NCBI RefSeq assembly: GCF_033547095.1
Contig: NZ_CP137852.1
Coordinates: 861,501 to 925,500 of the forward strand
DNA: 64,000 nucleotides
Direction of reading: 5' to 3'
Source: Sediminicoccus rosea
GTDB lineage: Bacteria; Pseudomonadota; Alphaproteobacteria; Acetobacterales; Acetobacteraceae
Below the pieces are notes generated by a model. The model saw nothing but the letters and a program-made list of their open reading frames with translations, searched no databases and was not told where the DNA came from. Position numbers and translations under genes: made by a program. This document shows, in pieces, positions 62,030 to 64,000 of the stretch (within the stretch, counting starts at the first letter, position 1; every line of letters starts with the position of its first letter).

Positions 62030-64000
<1,971 letters not shown>

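Overview
The window is very GC-rich, gene-dense bacterial chromosome. It has an alphaproteobacterial character, most like the Acetobacteraceae (Roseomonas/Roseococcus-type). The basis is three orphan Bug/TctC-type solute receptors, a bolA-dnaJ-cobS-cobT block, a SAM-II riboswitch on metZ, a metK-trmB pair, an rpe-heparinase-purH operon and a recF-gyrB pair. The genus is an inference. I see no rRNA, tRNA, insertion sequence, phage or CRISPR. Most neighbouring genes overlap by ATGA or GTGA.

Layout. 1-4179: 3' part of a very large surface or secreted protein with 26 perfectly phased 29-residue Pro-rich repeats followed by four VCBS modules. 4205-11889: hydantoinase/oxoprolinase-type hyuA-hyuB joined to an SsuABC/NMT1-type ABC transporter, with a divergent TetR regulator and a palindromic operator between them, then a cupin. 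11939-14919: molybdate operon modABC plus a short ModE-type regulator, headed by a ModE-like box. 14929-19649: amidase and IclR regulator, divergent from a Bug receptor, a cyclase-family hydrolase and an AhpD-like protein. 19823-24610: small hypothetical gene, then an eight-gene sulfur/persulfide-stress operon (peroxiredoxin, ArsR regulator, TauE, persulfide-dioxygenase-like MBL, two YeeE/YedE half-transporters, TrxC, DUF2892) behind a near-consensus promoter with an inverted repeat.

24666-31218: four translationally coupled CmoB/DUF1698-like methyltransferase genes in an A-B-A'-B' order, divergent from a DadA-like oxidase. These are followed by metK with a structured leader, and by trmB. 31268-38703: M35-like peptidase, a second Bug receptor, SDR, methyltransferase, class III aminotransferase, nucleoside transporter and rmuC. 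38881-47167: purH, glycosyltransferase, heparinase-like and rpe; then folE, apaG, lysE and metZ with a SAM-II riboswitch. 47256-51109: an Hpt plus NtrC-type regulator pair, then fabD-GNAT-fabG. 51237-56553: paired 110-bp structured repeats, a third Bug receptor, bolA, dnaJ-like, cobS and cobT, with a second copy of the cobT tail. 56554-64000: esterase-like lipoprotein, opgH, an unlisted 42-residue membrane-protein gene with its own promoter and intrinsic terminator, a gentisate-dioxygenase-like cupin, recF and a gyrB cut by the window end.

The most unusual items are the alternating methyltransferase quartet, the metK leader with complementary loops, two families of intergenic repeats whose hairpins differ by compensatory changes, the synonymous duplicate of the cobT 3' end, and the small membrane-protein transcription unit.
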